From assembly GCF_036323735.1 (NCBI RefSeq), contig NC_086023.1, positions 16,541,501-16,605,500 on the forward strand: DNA of 64,000 bases, in the 5' to 3' direction. The notes under the pieces are model-generated. The model did no database searches. It saw only the letters and a list, made by a program, of their open reading frames with translations, and was not told where the DNA came from. A program made the translations under genes and the position numbers. The stretch is from Rattus norvegicus. Lineage: Eukaryota > Chordata > Mammalia > Rodentia > Muridae. Positions 1 to 11,728 of the stretch are shown one piece after another (position 1 is the stretch's first letter; each line of letters begins with the position of its first letter).

Positions 1-810
1 TTTGGAATTGATGCTCCAAGACTTAAGGAGTCATGCAAAGAAGTTGAAGCTTGACACCATGAAAGGAGCCTATGAGAGGCTATTATTGAAGCCTCATCAC
101 AGTAGATGGTTCCAGCAAATTGGAGATGCTAGTACCATGAGATGACAACAAAGAAGAGCAGCAGCAGTGGAGTGGAGTCAAACTAGAGCCTAGAATGCTA
201 CAGAGGTTAGAGTGGAAGAATTGACCTAGGCCCTTTGAAGGAACCCAGAATATCATGTGTGCATCCCAGACACTGAAAATAGAAGGTCTAAAGTTAAAAT
301 CTCTTTGGATATTCCAAGATGTTAGAGATGCCAGAGTCATGGGATACCTGCTGAGGAAAGCTGCTAATAATGAGTTGGACCAGCTCAAGAGAAAGAATTT
401 TTATTGTTATTTCAAGAAACAAAGATTAAAGTATTTAATAGATCTCAAAAGTGCTTTGACACTGTGATGTCAGACATGGAGATGAAGAGTTTTGAGATTT
501 CTCAGCTGGATTTTGGTCTTGCTTTTGTCCAATATTCCAACACTATGTCTTTGTGGTATGTTAATGTATTTCTATGATGTTGTAGGTATGTGGTCTGCTT
601 TTTTATTTGATCTATTAAGAGATTACAGTTAAGTGATTAAGTGAAACTCAGAAAAGACTTTGAATTTTAGACTTTTAACATTGTTGAGATTTCTATAGAG
701 TTTGGGGACTTTTGAAGTTGGACTAAATGTATTTTTCATTATGTTATGATTAGGTTTGGTCCCCATAGTCTCATGTGTTTGAAAAAGCCTATAGGGGCCA
801 GGGAATGGAA
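1..810 (+). mobile_element. MaLR (MT-type) internal region, 3' part
   Basis: This stretch runs directly into an MT-type LTR at 811 and resembles the non-coding internal sequence of rodent MaLR (ERVL-related) elements. It has phrases typical of the 3' end of that internal region, such as the 'gacttttgaagttggact' block near 709 and the 'ggggccagggaatggaa' block just before the LTR. No protein is encoded, as expected for MaLR, which depends on ERVL proteins. The element probably begins outside the window. Family assignment is from memory. Confidence 0.6.
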
Positions 811-1178
811 TGTGGTGGTTTGAATACCCACCACACCCAAACTAATATATTTAAATCCTTGGCCCACAGAAGTGACACTATTAAAACGTGTGATCTTGTT
901 AGAATATGTGTGGCCTTGTTCAGGAAATGTGTCACTGTGGAGGTGGGCTCTGAGATGCCCAAGCTTTATCCAGTGTGAAAAAGAGAGTCTCCTTCTGGCT
1001 GTCTTCAAATCAAGATGTAGAGCTCATTGATCCTTTTCTAGTACCATGACTACTACTATGCTTCCTGCCATGATGATATTGAACCTCTGAAACTGTAAGC
1101 CAACCCCAATTAAGTGTTGTCTTTTATAAAAGTTGCCTTGGTTATAGTGTCTCTTCACAGCAGTAAGACAAGAAGTTT
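811..1178 (+). mobile_element. MT-type MaLR LTR (ERVL-MaLR)
   Basis: It starts with 'tgtggtggtttgaata', the usual MT LTR start. It continues through the 'gtgtcactgtggaggtgggc' block, a 'gatcaagatgtagagctc' block, a 'ctgaaactgtaagcc' block and 'cacagcagtaagacaagaag' near the end. It is the 3' LTR of the element whose internal part precedes it. It is diverged and lacks a block normally found near base 20 of the LTR; a similar block lies upstream at 750-783. Confidence 0.75.
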
Positions 1179-3279
1179 GGTGAGGGAGAACTTTGGCCAA
1201 AAGATGAAAGGTTAACTCATAACATTATCCTAAAATTAATGGACATGGTCTTACATGTCTTATGTATAAAGTATATCAGAGTAAATGGTTAAGCAGGAAA
1301 ACAAATTAAAAGGCCAAAACTCTCATGTCCTGGATGGTTCCTGTACATGTCTACTTCTTGCTTTCTAAATAAAACACAGTGGTCAACCAGGATCAGATGA
1401 AATGCCCTAGTCACCCTCTAGAGAGACACCAACCTCCATGCTCTCCTATTTACTCCAACTTTCCAATGGTGGAAAGAAACAACCCCTACAGTGTATATGA
1501 AGAAGAAAGCTGTTTGTCATACATCTACTTTTAGGCCCACAGCATGAAATGTAAGACAAATGCCTAGGTCTTTGGATATAATTAAAGTATGTGTTATTTT
1601 TAAATTACAAACATTCAGCAATATAAGCTAATATACTTTTATGGGGGAATTATTGGAAAAGAAGTGCATTGTCCATTTCCAAAACTATTTCTATACTTTT
1701 TTGCCTCATTAGGACTTCCAAAAACCAAATTTTCTGTGCCCATGACATAACAGACTCTTCTTGCCTTAGTTATACCTTCTCAAATGGGTAAAAGTTTTCT
1801 TTCATGATACATCCTTTTGCGGGTTTATTATTTCACTGTCCAAGAAATATTTCTTGATTTTTTTTAGCCTGAGTTACTCTGTTAAACCAAGAACTTTCAA
1901 TAATGTGGGAACCTCAGGCCCTACCGACTCTGCTTCAGGGCACCATTTCCTTGATGTTCAACATCTGAGAAATGTAGCAAGGGGCCAGCCTACAGCATAA
2001 TGACCTTAGAGTAATGGAAGTACAACAAAACTAAATTTTCAAAAGGAAAACCAAATGGCAGTGTTGCAGGCTCTTTGACAATTAGCCTTATTTCTTCCAA
2101 ATTGAGAAAGAAACAAAAGCTGCACTTCATTAATTTATACACACCCTGTATGTTCATAGTGCTTTCATATAATCATGTCATGACATGTTAAAACAGCTCA
2201 GACCAAAACTCACACTGCCCCAGAATGACTTCAAATAACAGAGTGACAGAACTTGTAGCCACTACATTTTTGAAATTCATTTATACTGCATGCTATTTTT
2301 TTTATTTTTATTTTTGGGATGCTTACTTTGAACAAGCACATGAGCATGTTGTGAAGATGAGTATTTGAGAAATATATTACAGTTGCATATATTGTCTATT
2401 AAACCCTTCATAAAATCTTAAAATGTTACTTTTTATATTCAACAATATGCATTTCCCATGATTTTCTGACAGCATAAAGTTGAACTTCATGGGTTTGAAA
2501 ATTAGAGAAAAGAAAGTTGAGTGGGTAGGGAGGCTGCAGTGGGCCTGGGAGGATTTGAGTGTTGGGGTTAATATCATCAAAGTACTATTCTATGTTAGTC
2601 TCAAGAAAGAAAATACTGATTTTAAAAATATGTTAAGACACTCTCCCCAGCAATGAGCAAAGGGACACCTTGTAGCTAGTATTATTATTTCAATCATGAG
2701 CAGATCAGATCGTATTCCTTTTCATCCAAGCTTGAGGCCTAGCTTAGTGGCCAAAGCTGTCTTTTGCCTAGGACTCATAAAAATCAAATCAATTCATGCC
2801 ACATCCAAGCAGTCCACCAGAGAAGGAAGCAAGACAAAACCTGTAAACTACCATGAAACTCAGAGACTGTCCTCCAGTGTACATCCCAGACAGACCATAG
2901 TAACCTGCTTTTTTTACCATGTTGCACAGCGTGGATAAAAGATGTAATCCAGAGGCATGCCAGCTGCATTGACAGCCTGCAGCAGAAGCAACCACAATTT
3001 GCAAGTGTGTGGTAGTCAGATGGAAGAGAAGAAGTAGAGCAGCTTGAGCATTATGAAGAGAAATGAGACTGGAGACTCAAGGGTGGAGAGGAGAGGAAAG
3101 GCTTCCTACCTAGGGCCGTAATGACAGTCCTGAACTGTCACTAAGGGCCATGTCTGTGTTGATAGCTATACAGCATCAAGGGTCAGTGTTTATGACCACT
3201 GCTCATTTTAACACTAGAGAACATGGAGATCTCCCTAGTCAGAGCAACCTCTGGGGACATCATGAATGTCTAGGAGCTG
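1179..3279. other. No gene or clear repeat recognised
   Basis: About 2.1 kb of ordinary AT-rich DNA. Open frames here are short (under 90 codons), overlap on both strands and show no recognisable protein. A short perfect hairpin (7-base arms, 5-base loop) lies at 3122-3140. The part after about 2700 may belong to the same repeat block as the array that follows, but I cannot show it. Confidence 0.6.
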
Positions 3280-4440
3280 CACAGAACTGGCCTTGTCCCT
3301 CACTGGATGCAGCACTTTGGAAACATAGCCTTATCTTTTTCCAACAGGGCTCAGGAGAGAAGGCCCTGTGCCTTACTCAGAAGCACAGCTGAGCTGGCCC
3401 TGGTAACAGGGATATGGGTGAACTGGCCCTGAGGGTGTGAATATGGAGAGTTGTCCCTGCCACTCATCTTCTGTCAGGTGGCATAGATGTAGAGGTGGCT
3501 TCTCTCTCTACTTACTACCTGCAGCATTCAGGAAAACCGTTCACAAAGTCATGAGTACAGCAGAGCTAGCCCTGCCCCCTTACAAGCTGCAGCCATCAGG
3601 AAGGCAGTACCTGAACCTTGCTTGGGTACCACAGTAGTACTGGCCCTGATGATGCAGAAAGTGTGAGTCAACCCCGAGGACAGAGCAAGGGAGAGCTGGT
3701 CCCATGACTTGTCTACTGTAAGGTAGCATGTGTCTGAGAATGATATACCACCTCATTCCTTGCTAGCTGCAGCAGTTGATAGAATGGGCTGGAGGATCAT
3801 GAAAGTAGGAAAGCTGACCCTGCCCCTAACCTGTTGCAGCTCTCAGGAGAGCAGGCCCAGCACCTCACCTGTTAAGCAGAATAGAGCTGACCATGAATGT
3901 GTGGTTGCAGGTGAGCCAGACCTGTGGGTAAAAGTGAGGGAGAGTTGGACCTGACACTTTTCTACTGTAAGGTGTTCTGGTGGAAGTGATGTTTCCCATC
4001 TCTGACATTTTTCTTGTCACCTGTGGTAGTTGGGAGAAGAGACAGACCCCAGAGTCATGAGATAGGGTGGGTTGGTCCTGCCTAACATTGACTACAGCAA
4101 TCAGAAGAGCAGGCTGGGCAATACAGTAGAGCTGGCACTGATGGTGAAGGCATGAGTGACCAGCCCCAAGGTTGTGAGAGCTGGAGAGCTCCCCCAGGCC
4201 CTCGCAATTTGCAGTACTTGGGAGAGTGGGCCCTGTACTTTGGCTGGGGAGCATAGTGAAGCTGACTTTGGAGGCAGGAATGCAGCTGAGCTGGCCTCAA
4301 GGGAATGAGAGCAAAGGAGCTGACCCTGCCTCCTACATATGGCTCCACTGGGTGGCCTCTCTGGAGCAGTGCTGCACAGCTAGCCCTGGTGCTATGAATA
4401 AGGGAAAGCCAGAGAGCAGACCAGCTTAGCTACCACTCAG
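3280..4440 (+). repeat. Degenerate satellite-like array, about 65-base periodicity
   Basis: Variants of 'gagctggccctg' recur near 3391, 3561, 3636, 3692, 3810, 3886, 4066, 4124, 4310 and 4375. Variants of 'ctgcagca(c)tyrggagag' recur near 3308, 3520, 3585, 3763, 3834, 4093, 4212 and 4344. The spacings (65, 71, 119, 132, 178, 212, 259) are roughly multiples of 60-70 bases. This suggests an old tandem array of a short unit alternating between two sub-types. It resembles a murine satellite-like repeat described as MurSatRep, but the name is uncertain. Open frames through it are repeat translations, not genes. Confidence 0.55.
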
Positions 4441-5449
4441 GTTCAAATCCAGGGCTCTGAATCCATTGGCCCACCTCTAAGTCTATAACATTTTTGGGGC
4501 ATCAAAAGGGCAGTCATACTGTTCCAAAGCTGCAGGAACTCCAAGACACAGAGCAACAACAGGATACCCAGGAAGAGTTCTATTAAGTATCCAATATTGC
4601 TAGTATCATAGAAGCCAGATATCTTGAACCTGACTAATGACTTTGCAATGAATAGTTGCAAATGAAGATGTGGGACAGACATGTATTAACATACTACAGC
4701 TTCCATGATGAGTTGTTTTCTATGTTTTAGAATGTTGTTTTTGTTGTTATTGTTGTTGTTGTTGTTGTTGTGTGTGTGTGTGTGTGTGTGTTATTTTAGG
4801 GGGTGTTGGAAGGGTAAAGGATGGTTATGAAGGGATAGGGAGAAGAGAAGGACTGGGGTACAAGATATGAAATGCATGAAGAATTGATAAAGTTAAGAAA
4901 CATTTTGAGCTTGAAGTCTTACAGAGGATGAAAATATTTTGATCATTTTCTTCTAGAGTGGATTATAAAAGAAAATTTCTCAGAGGTACCAATATATACT
5001 GGGAAATAAAAATTATTTCTGTTAATGAAAAACCCCTATTTAATTAGCATCGAAAATCTTTTATTACATTAAGTACTAAAGAATTTTTAATAAATATTTT
5101 AATATAAAATTGTGAAATATAAAATGTCTATTAAAGTTTTAAGACATATGAAATGATGGCCATACATTTTTGCCTTTATGCAAAATTTCCCTTTCATATT
5201 GAAATGAAGAGGGAATACAACTGAAAAAAGTAATATTCTCAGTATGAAATAACAATGACTATTATTAAGCCTTACATTGATAATAACAAATATCTTCCTT
5301 TTTAAAGATAAAATTTAATTCAGTTATATCATTTATTAGAATATAAAAACTTTTACCTATGTTCTTCTCTTTAATAAACAGGTATTTCAAAATTCTTTTC
5401 TCTCTTTTTTCCAATTTAAACTCAAGGATAAAACATAATTTTAAAATCT
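4441..5449. other. AT-rich intergenic stretch
   Basis: No gene is seen. It contains the TTG/TG simple repeat at 4735-4791 and an AT-rich run from about 4930 to 5440 with many homopolymer patches. Confidence 0.6.
4735..4791 (+). repeat. (TTG)n then (TG)n microsatellite
   Basis: Eleven or so TTG units with one interruption pass directly into about ten TG units, ending at 'gttattttaggg'. Confidence 0.95.
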
Positions 5450-5639
5450 ATCTGTTCCCAATTTCTGCCTGCAATCTCAAATTAGCATACTGCCACCTCC
5501 CACTGCACAGGTTCACTATCACGTAGTAGATACCACTCCAACCTGGGACATACAGGCCAGTCAATACCAGAGACAACCAGATGGCAATAGGCAAGCAAGG
5601 CAAGTGCAAGAACATAATCAACAGAAACCAATGCAATAT

Positions 5640-6590
5640 GCCACCATCAGAACTCAACTCTCCTACTTGAGCAAGTCCTCAATGTCCTAGCATACCTGAA
5701 GAGCAAGACTGATCTTACCCTATCTCGTGAAGGGTATAGATGTCTTTCAAAATCATATAATTAGTTCTCTTAAAGTACAAGCAGACAAATTAATCCCTTA
5801 ATGAAATACAGAAAAACACAATCAAACAAGTGAAGGAAATGAATAAAATAGTCAAAGACCTAAAAGTTGAAATAGTAGCAACAAAGAAACCTCAAATGGA
5901 GGTATCCCTGGAGTTGGGAAAATCTAGAAATAAAGGATAGGAACTATAGATACAAGAATCACCAACAGAATACAAGAGACAGAAAAAAAATCTAAAGCAT
6001 AGAAGGTACCATAGAAGAGATTGATACATGTGTCAAATAAAATGCCAAATGTAAAAAGTTCCTAACTCTAAACATCCAGGAAATTTGAGAAACACAGAAA
6101 AGACCAAGCAAAAGAATAATAGGAATAGAGGAGGGTGAAGATGCCCAATTTAAGGGGCCTGAAAACATCATCAACAAAAATGTAGAAGAAAACTTCCCTA
6201 ACATAAAGAAAGAGATTTCTATAAATGTACAAGAAGCTGACAGAATATCCAAAAGTTAGGACCAGGAAAGAAAATCCTCCTGCCACATTATAATCTAAAC
6301 AACAAATGCCAAGAAAAAGAAAGAATATTAAAAGCTGCACAGAAAAATGCTCAAGTAATACTTAAAGGCAGACCTATCAGAATTGCACCTGACTTCTCAA
6401 CAGAGACCCTAAAAACCAGAAGTTCCTGGATAGACCCTAAGTGACCACAGATGCCAGACAAAACTACTATGCACAGCAAAACTCTCAATCAATATAGATG
6501 GAGAAACCAAGATATTCTATGACAAAACAAAGTTAAACAATATCTTTCTACTAATCCAGACCCACAGAGGATACTAGGAAAACAGAAAAA
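5640..6590 (+). pseudogene. L1-A ORF1 remnant
   Basis: ORF1p is the L1 RNA-binding chaperone: a coiled coil, an RRM-like domain and a C-terminal domain. The coiled-coil part corresponds to about 5820-5990. The RRM-like part is at about 6080-6260, with text matching the usual 'NFPNIKKE' segment near 6195-6215. The C-terminal part runs about 6360-6570. Multiple stops and shifts break it. The exact start cannot be placed. Confidence 0.6.
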
Positions 6591-6635
6591 AAAAACCAAC
6601 AACAAAAACAAACAAACAAACAAACAAAAAAGCAA
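6586..6635 (+). repeat. A-rich / (CAAA)n low-complexity patch
   Basis: A run of A residues passes into 'caaacaaacaaacaaac' inside the L1-A ORF1-ORF2 spacer. Confidence 0.9.
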
Positions 6636-6744
6636 ACTCCAACATTAAGTGAGGGAACTGTACCCAAGAAAACATAAAAAATTAGTCATCTCACAGAAAA
6701 AACAGAAGAAGAGAATCATACACACAAAGTACCACCTTCAACAA

Positions 6745-8184
6745 CAAAATAACAGTAGCTAAAAGTCATTAGTCATTAAAATCTCTTGACATCAGTACAC
6801 TCAATTCATTAATAAAAAGACATAGGATAACGAACTGTATACATAAACATGATCCATTATTCTGTTGTATATAAGAAACACACCTCAGCAACACAGATAA
6901 ACACTATGTTCTAAAACAGGTTAGGCTGATTCGACAGGCTTCAAACTGGCAGTTCAGAAGACTAGGCTTAAATCTCTATTTCCAAGGACTGGGCACATCT
7001 AGGAAAGTCTAGGCAAGTCTGTTACTGAAAAAAAATCCCAGGCCCCAGGCAGCCAGTCAGAAAAGCCATCAAAGCTACTACACCACCTGGCCTGAGGCAA
7101 GGGCAATGCTTCAGCAACAGTTTCCAGACTTCCTAAGCAACAGTTTTCAGACTTTTAGAGAAACAGTTTCCAGACTTCCTCAGCAATGGTTTCCAGCTCT
7201 CCACACCCCAGCAATGTTCTGGAATGTCTCTAGAGAAAAAGCCAACAGATTAAGATGGAAGTCACATAACCCCCACCACCCAAAATACCCTTAATGTGCT
7301 TTACATTTGGCATGCAACCTCACAGGAACATCTCCATCTTGGTAGAGGGTAGACCCCAGCAAAATAGAATAGTCTTTGCTTTTGCATAATATTTGTGTCT
7401 GGCGTATCATTCTTTGGGGAATCATGGACCCTTACACCTTATAATAAAGGGCTGGAAAAGGGTTTCCAAGTAAATGGACCCAAGAAACAAGCTGTATTAG
7501 CCAAGCTAATATATAATAAAATAAACTTTCAAACAAAAGTATCAAAAAGAGATGGAGAAAAATACTTCATACACATCAAATGGAAAATCCACCAAGATGA
7601 TGGTATCTTGATTCTGAATCTCTATGCCCCAAATCCAAGGACACCTGTGTTCATAAAAGAAACATTACTAAAGGTCAGTTCACTCATTGAATTTCACACA
7701 ATAATAGTGGGATACTTGAAGAGACCATATTCATCTATGGACAGATCATCAAAAGGGAAACTAAACACAGAAACAATGAAACTAACAGACATTATGAACC
7801 AAATGAATTTAACTAATATCTATAGAAACTTTCAACTAAAAATAAAAGAATATCCCTTCTTCTCGGCACTATAAAGAACTCTCTCCAAAATTTACCATAT
7901 AATCGAGTGCAAAGCAAACATCAATAGATACAAGAAGATTATAATAACTCCTTGTATTCTATCAGCTCATTCTATACAATTGAAAGCCCACATACATATG
8001 GAAACTGAACAGCTCTCTACACATTGAGAAATGGTCAAGGAAGAAATAAAGAAAGAAATTACAGAATTTCTAGAACTCAATGCAAATGAAGCTACAACAC
8101 ACCCAAACTTATGGGACACAATGAAAACCATGCTAAGAGGAAAATTCATAGCACTAGGTACCTTCATAAAAATAAAAGTTGGAG
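6745..8184 (+). pseudogene. L1-A ORF2 remnant, endonuclease domain
   Basis: The N-terminal endonuclease of L1 ORF2p nicks target DNA to prime reverse transcription. Recognisable segments are 'ISLDISTLNS'-like text near 6780 and, after the LTR insertion, a 159-codon open frame (7395-7874). The L1 part of that frame has 'LNLYAPNPRTP', 'IIVGYLKRP' (in place of the usual GDFN motif) and 'SSMDRSSKGKLN'. Its first codons come from the LTR, so the frame's start is not a real start. It is followed by 'EEIKKEITEFLELNANE' near 8035, the region before the reverse transcriptase. The catalytic GDFN motif is lost and the frame is broken. Confidence 0.75.
6907..7436 (+). mobile_element. Solo LTR (ERV-type) inside L1-A ORF2
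   Basis: A 530-base block interrupts L1-A ORF2. It starts 'tgttctaaaa' and ends 'gacccttaca', the TGT...ACA ends of an ERV LTR. The U5-like end ('tgtctggcgtatcattcttt') lies on the right, so it reads on the plus strand. A short internal repeat of 'cagtttccagacttc' variants occurs at 7116-7195. Host L1 text before ('aaacacta') and after ('ccttataataaagggctgg') abuts the L1 consensus with no evident target duplication. Subfamily unknown; ERVK-like is a guess. Confidence 0.65.
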
Positions 8185-8754
8185 GTCTGAGACACCACCA
8201 GAACCTGAAGGGACCGACCGGATAAACAGTTCTCTGCACCCAAATCCCGTGGAAGGGAGAGCTAAACCTTCAGAGAGGCAGACATGCCTGGAAAACCAGA
8301 AAAGACTACACTCTGCCCACATCTCTGACACCAGAGGAAAACACCAAACTCGATCTGGGAATCTGGTGCACAGGGGCTCCCGGAAAGGGTGGCACAGGTC
8401 CTCCTGGTTGCTACCTCCGCGGAGAGCTCAGGCAACACCCCATGAGCAAACTTGAGCCTCTGGACCACAGGTAAGACCAACTATTCTGCTCCAAGCGACC
8501 TGCCTGGTGAACTCAGGACACAGGCCCACAGGAAGAGCTGAAGACCTGTAGATAAGAAAAACTACACACCCGAAAGCAAAACACTCTGTTCCCATAACTG
8601 GCTGAAAGAAAACAGGAAAACAGGTATACAGCACTCCTGACAGGCTTATAGAACAGTCTAGCCACTGTCAGAAATAGCAGAACAAAGTAACATTAGAGAT
8701 AATCTGATGGCGAGAGGCAAGCTCAGGAACCCAAGCAACAGAAACCAAGAATAC
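8185..8754 (+). promoter_or_regulatory. L1-B 5'UTR (internal promoter region)
   Basis: This is the leader of a rat-type L1, upstream of the ORF1 ATG at 8755. It is more GC-rich than its surroundings and contains a few CpGs, for example near 8215 and 8418. In L1 this region acts as an internal RNA polymerase II promoter; function here is inferred from the family. Its left edge coincides with the insertion junction, so the leader is nearly complete or slightly 5'-shortened. Confidence 0.65.
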
Positions 8755-9783
8755 ATGGCATCATTGGAGCCCAATTCTCCCACCAAAGCAAACACGGAAT
8801 ATCCAAACATACCAGAAAAGCAAAATATAGATTCAAAATCATATTTGATCATGATGCTGTAGGACTTCAAGAAAGACATGAAGAACTCTCTTACAGAAAT
8901 GCAGGAAAACATAAATAAACAAGTAGAAGCCTACAGAGAGGAATCGCAAAAATCCCTGAAAGAATTACAAGAAAACACAATGAAACCATTGAAAGAATTA
9001 AAAATCAAAATAGAAGCAATTAAAAAAAAAGACATGGAAACAATCCTGGACATAGAAAACCAAAGGAAGAGACAAGGAGCCATAGATACAAGCATAACCA
9101 ACAGAATACAAGACATAGAAAAGGGAATCTCAGGAGCAGAAGATTTCATATAAATCATCGACTCAACTGTCAAAGACAATGTAAAACGGAAAAAGCTACT
9201 GGTACAAAACATACAGGAAATAAAGGACTCAATGAGAAGATCAAACCTAAGGATAATAGGTATAGAAGAGAATTAAGACTCCCAGCTCAAAGGACCAGTA
9301 AATATCTTCAACAAAATCGTAGAAGAAAACTTCCCTAACCTAAAGAAAGAGATACCCATAAGCATACAAGAAGCCTACAGAACTCCAAATAGATTGAATC
9401 AGAAAAGAAACACCTCCCGTCACATAATAGTCAAAACACCAAATGCACAAAATAAAGAAAGAATATTAAAAGCAGTAAGGGGAAAAGGTCAAGTAACGTA
9501 TGAAGGCAAACCTATCAGAATCACACCAGACTTTTCACCAGAGACTATGAAAGCTAGAAGTTCCTGGACAGATGTCATACAGACACTAAAAGAAAACAAA
9601 TGCCAGCCCAGGTTACTGTATCCTGCAAAACTCTCAATTAACATAGATGGAGAAACCAAGATATTCCATGACAAAACCAAATTTACACAATATCTTTCTA
9701 CAAATCCAGCACCTCAAAGGATAATAAATGGTAAAGCCCAACATAAGGAGGTAAGCTACACCCTAGAGGAAGCAAGAAACTAA
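8755..9783 (+). pseudogene. L1-B ORF1 (ORF1p), three nonsense codons
   Basis: The ATG at 8755 begins MASLEPNSPTKAN, the ORF1p N-terminus, and the frame ends at 9783, giving 342 codons. No net frameshift is present. Codon 36 is TAG (8860), codon 133 is TAA (9151) and codon 174 is TAA (9274). The coiled coil spans roughly codons 40-125 (ENINKQVEAYREESQKSLKELQ). The RRM-like domain follows, and the C-terminal domain is the 129-codon open stretch 9394-9783 (RHIIVKTPNAQNKERILKA...EARN). In a live L1 this protein coats L1 RNA as a trimer and is needed for retrotransposition. This copy cannot make it. Confidence 0.85.
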
Positions 9784-10772
9784 TCGTCTCGGCAACAAAA
9801 CAAAGAGACGAAAAGCACACAAACATAGCCTCACATCCAAATATGAATATAACAGGAAGCAATAATCACTATTCCTTAGTATCTCTCAACATCAATGATC
9901 TCAAGTCCACAATAAAAAGACATGGATTAACAAACAGGATACGCAGTGAGGACCCTGCATTCTGCTGCCTACAGGAAACACACTTCAGAGACAAAGACAG
10001 ACACTACCTCAGAGTGAAAGACTGTAAAGCAACTTTCCAAGCAAATGGACGGAAGGAGCAAGCTGGAGTAGCCATTCTAATATCAAATAAAATCAATTTT
10101 CAACTAAAAGTCATCAAAAAAGATGAGGAAGGACACTTCATATTCATCAAAGGAAAAATCCACCAAGATGAACTCTCAATCCTAAATATCTATGCCCCAA
10201 ATAAAAGGGCACCTACATACGTAAAAGAGACCTTACTAAGGCTCAAAAAACACAATGCATCTCACACAATAATAGTACAAGATTTCAACACCCCACTCTC
10301 ATCAATGGACAGATCATGGAAACAGAAATTAAACAGAGACATAAACAGACTAAGAGAAGTCATGAACCAAATGGACTTAACAGATATTTACAGAACATTC
10401 TATCCTAAAGTAAAAGGATATACATTCTTCTCAGCAACTCATGGTACTTTCTCCAAAATTGATCATATAATTGGTCAAAAATGGGACTCAACAGGTACAG
10501 AAAGATAGAAATCATCCCATGCGTGCTATCAGACCACCACGGCCTAAAACTGATCTTCAATAAAAATAAGGGAAGAACGCCCACATATAGGAGTAAGTTG
10601 AACAATGTTCTACTCAATGATAACCTGGTCAAGGAAGAAATAAAGAAAGAAATTAAAGACTTTTTAGAATTTAATGAAAATGAAGGTACAACGTACCCAA
10701 ACTTATGGGACACAATGAAAGCTGTGCTAAGAGGAAAACCCATAGTTCTGAGTGCCTACAGAAAGAAACAGG

Positions 10773-11728
10773 AAATTCGTAGGCAAATGGCTGGAACTGG
10801 AAAATATCATCCTGAGTGAGCTAACCCAAACACAGAAAGACATACATGGTATGCACTCACTGATAAGTGGCTATTAGCCCAAATGCTTGAATTACCCTAA
10901 ATGCCTAGAACAAATGAAACTCAAGACAGATGATCAAAATGTGAATGGTTCACTCCTTCTTTAAAAGGGGAACAAGAATACCCTTGGCAGGGAAGAGAGA
11001 GGCAAAGATTAAAACAGAGACTGAAGGAACACCCATTCAGAGTCTGCCCCACATGTGGCCCATGCATATACAGCCATCCAATTAGACAAGATGGATGAAG
11101 CAAAGAAGTGCAGACCGACAGGAGCCGGATGTAGATCGTTCCTGAGAGACACAGCCAGAATACAGCAAATACAGAGGCGAATACCAGCGGCAAACCACTG
11201 AACTGAGAATAGGACCCCCGTTGAAGGAATCAGAGAAAGAACTGGAAGAGCTTGAAGGGGCTCGAGACCCCATATGTACAACAATGCCAAGCAACCAGAG
11301 CTTCCAGGGACTAAGCCACTACCTAAAGACTATACATGGACTGACCCTGGACTCTGACCTCATAGGTAGCAATGAATATCCTAGTAAGAGCACCAGTGGA
11401 AGGGGAAGCCCTGGGTCCTGCTAAGACTGAACCACCAGTGAACTAGACTGTTGGGGGGAGGGGGACAATGGGGGGAGGGTGGGGAGGGAAACACCGATAA
11501 GAAAGGGGAGGGGGGAGGGGGATGTTTGCCCGGAAACTGGGAAAGGGAATAACACTCGAAATGTATATAAGAAATACTCAAGTTAATAATAAAAAAAAAA
11601 AAAAAAAAAAGAAATAACTGCCGGGGTTGGGGATTTAGCTCAGTGGTAGAGCGCTTGCCCAGGAAGCGCAAGGCCCAGGGTTCGGTCCCCAGCTCCGAAA
11701 AAAAAGAACCAAAAAAAAAAAAAAAGAA
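10773..11728 (+). mobile_element. 5'-truncated L1 3' end with co-mobilised ID SINE
   Basis: The insert starts within the last codons of L1 ORF2 (natural stop at 10876-10878) and runs through the 3'UTR to a 20-base A tract (11591-11610). It continues with 12 extra bases ('gaaataactgcc'), an ID SINE (11623-11697) and a second A-rich tail. A perfect 13-base duplication, 'agaaagaaacagg', flanks the whole unit at 10760-10772 and 11729-11741. The ID has no target duplication of its own: 'ataactgcc' is not repeated after its tail. So the L1 and the ID most likely inserted together, which is a 3' transduction. Confidence 0.85.
11623..11697 (+). mobile_element. ID SINE (BC1/tRNA-Ala derived)
   Basis: It is a near-consensus rat ID element. 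It starts 'ggggttggggatttagctc', contains the RNA polymerase III A box ('tagctcagtggtaga') and B box ('ggttcggtccc'), and ends 'cagctccg' before an A-rich tail (11698-11725). It lies inside the unit bounded by the 13-base duplication of the truncated L1. Confidence 0.95.

Larger units (their letters stand above)
5450..8184 (+). mobile_element. Old L1 'L1-A', 5' segment (5'UTR end, ORF1, ORF2 start)
   Basis: This is the first half of a rodent Lx-type L1. It holds the end of the 5'UTR ('accagatggcaa' near 5578), a badly decayed ORF1 (about 5640-6590), an inter-ORF spacer with an A/AAAC-rich patch (6586-6635), and the start of ORF2 from about 6745. ORF2 is split by a solo LTR at 6907-7436 and resumes at 7437. 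The L1 is then interrupted at 8184 by a younger L1 and continues at about 16839, where the same ORF2 text ('gttggagagatctcatac') picks up. Stops and frameshifts in all frames show it is dead. Confidence 0.85.

Noticed and set aside
3865..4254. 129-codon minus-strand open frame
   Set aside because: It is a translation of the degenerate satellite-like array. Overlapping frames on both strands and recurring motifs show it is repeat-derived.
11623..11697. tRNA-like sequence (A and B boxes)
   Set aside because: It is an ID SINE, not a tRNA gene: it has an A-rich tail and lies within a retrotransposed unit.
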